Shown in pieces: positions 63,176 through 64,000 of a stretch of 64,000 bases of DNA (within the stretch, counting starts at the first letter, position 1; each line of letters opens with the position of its first letter). Position numbers and translations under genes: made by a program. The stretch is taken from assembly GCA_000403295.2 (NCBI GenBank), contig KE159605.1, positions 1,335,409-1,399,408 of the forward strand, written 5' to 3'. This stretch comes from Lachnospiraceae bacterium M18-1. GTDB taxonomy: Bacteria; Bacillota; Clostridia; Lachnospirales; Lachnospiraceae. The notes beneath the pieces were generated by a model. It was not told the origin of the DNA, searched no databases, and saw only the letters and a list, made by a program, of their open reading frames with translations.

Positions 63176-64000
63176 TATGAAAAATCTTCATCGGGTTTTC
63201 CAGAGTGAACCGGATCGCAGGCGCCAGCGTCGTCACGATGCGAATCACCAAAAATGCCGCCAGAATGCCGATTCCATGAGTTCCTCCTGTAAACGGCAGC
63301 GCCGCCGCACCGCCCAGCAGGGACAAAACCGCATTTTCTCCCACCAGCTCTGTCACGATCGCGGCCTTTTCTCTGCCCATACAGCGTTCCAGGTAGATTT
63401 CCCGTTTCCGGTGGCACATGGCGAAGAAAGAGACTAAGGCAGAGATTCCAGTAACAAGCAAAAACAGCGGCGCCATGAACAGTCTCAGTAAATGGATGCT
63501 GCTTTTCAATTGGGACGCGGCCTGTATGAAAAAACGGTCGTCGATGACCAGCGCATTTCCCGGACGCCCTCCCGGTGACTGCAGATCAATCTGCGGAAAT
63601 TTTGCTGTTTCTGCTTTGGTTTTCAGCGCATTGAGCTCCAGAGGGTTTGCCACAATTCCTTTTGCCGAGGAATACAGGAGGGGATTGCCGGCCTGCCGGT
63701 ATTGCGCGGCCAGCCAGGACAGGGAACACACAAGATCCGCCGCTTCCAGAGCGCTTTCCGGCGCAGTCCGGTAAAATCCGGCAATCTCCAGTTCTGCGGA
63801 GGTGATTTCTACGAATCCGGAAACTCCGTCAAATTCATCATACAGGGCGCGGTACAGGTTGATGTCAAGCACATCCCCCGCCTGCCAGGAAAGCCCCCGC
63901 TCCTGAATGAAGCTTTCGTTCACCAGGCAAAGGCCGATGCGGCCTGCATCCTGCTCCTGCACGGACAGCAGACTTAAGCCTTCCCCTCCCGAAAGGATGG
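63171..64000 (-). CDS. FtsX-like ABC permease, cut by window edge
   Basis: The frame stays open to base 64000, so the 5' part lies outside. About 276 residues are visible. An extracytoplasmic part (LCLVNESFIQERGLSWQAGD to VIDDRFFIQAASQLKSSIHL) is followed by three C-terminal helices (LFMAPLFLLVTGISALVSFF, LVGENAVLSLLGGAAAL, GIGILAAFLVIRIVTTLAPA). MCHRKREIYLERCMGREKAA is the typical FtsX cytoplasmic loop. A GTG at 63962 is only an internal codon. It belongs with the ATPase and permease downstream. Confidence 0.8.
   Translation of the reverse strand, partial: ILSGGEGLSLLSVQEQDAGRIGLCLVNESFIQERGLSWQAGDVLDINLYRALYDEFDGVSGFVEITSAELEIAGFYRTAPESALEAADLVCSLSWLAAQYRQAGNPLLYSSAKGIVANPLELNALKTKAETAKFPQIDLQSPGGRPGNALVIDDRFFIQAASQLKSSIHLLRLFMAPLFLLVTGISALVSFFAMCHRKREIYLERCMGREKAAIVTELVGENAVLSLLGGAAALPFTGGTHGIGILAAFLVIRIVTTLAPAIRFTLENPMKIFHS

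Noticed and set aside
1..64000. CRISPR array, tRNA or rRNA genes
   Set aside because: No regularly spaced identical repeats, no TTCGANTC-type T-arms with matching stems, and no rRNA-like stretches were seen. The repeats present are dispersed and differ in sequence.

Overview
The window looks like chromosome of an anaerobic gut Firmicute of the Lachnospiraceae type (class Clostridia). The reasons are the tig-clpP-clpX-lon-engB order, AGGAGG-type ribosome sites, B. subtilis-like SOS boxes, a VaFE-repeat cell-wall protein, GH2/GH3 glycosidases with AraC regulators, BceRS/AB-like modules and ICE-type parB/recD remnants. Genus and species cannot be fixed from the sequence alone. Most genes lie on the minus strand.

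Region by region. 1-2500: decayed end of an integrative element, where a parB fragment is fused by deletion to a recD-like helicase fragment that carries an in-frame amber stop. 2.8-6.6 kb: GH2 beta-glycosidase and a divergent AraC regulator. 6.6-8 kb: AT-rich relB antitoxin with an internally deleted YafQ-type toxin, plus small unknown genes. 8-11.8 kb: heterodimeric ABC exporter whose first gene has lost its 5' part, abutting a divergent lysR gene. 11.8-17.3 kb: a glycan/hexuronate locus in decay, with uxaC, uxuA, GPH symporter and GH2 fragments around intact GH3, HAD and AraC genes. 17.6-22.7 kb: ABC (MacB/FtsX type) with a two-component system. 22.7-25.5 kb: AT-rich accessory genes (macro-domain remnant, GNAT, DHFR-like, methyltransferase, VOC). 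25.6-31.2 kb: two tandem hybrid histidine kinases, one ending in a DegV fatty-acid-binding-like domain. 31.5-37 kb: ferredoxin-type protein, SOS-controlled Y-family polymerase with a small partner, XRE regulator and an AI-2E family transporter. 37.2-43.8 kb: protein-quality-control cluster. 43.9-55 kb: DJ-1 protein, thrC, leuCD, a 1365-residue surface protein, asd and argH. 55.3-60 kb: queH, then a four-gene operon (ADP-ribosylglycohydrolase, PfkB kinase, PnuC, GntR). 60.3-64 kb: an FtsX/ATPase ABC system cut by the window edge.

The most unusual signal is outside genes. At least four families of 50-200 bp dispersed elements recur between genes. Their copies differ in sequence but keep stem-loops through paired substitutions. 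In one pair of 87-bp copies the only two differences are the two sides of one base pair. Some copies have become part of genes: the relB start codon and the C-terminal tail of an ABC ATPase lie inside repeat sequence.

The strongest candidates for undescribed biology are the structured repeat families, the kinase-receiver-DegV fusion, and the ADP-ribosylglycohydrolase/kinase/PnuC operon. No rRNA or tRNA gene, CRISPR array, T-box or recognised riboswitch was seen.
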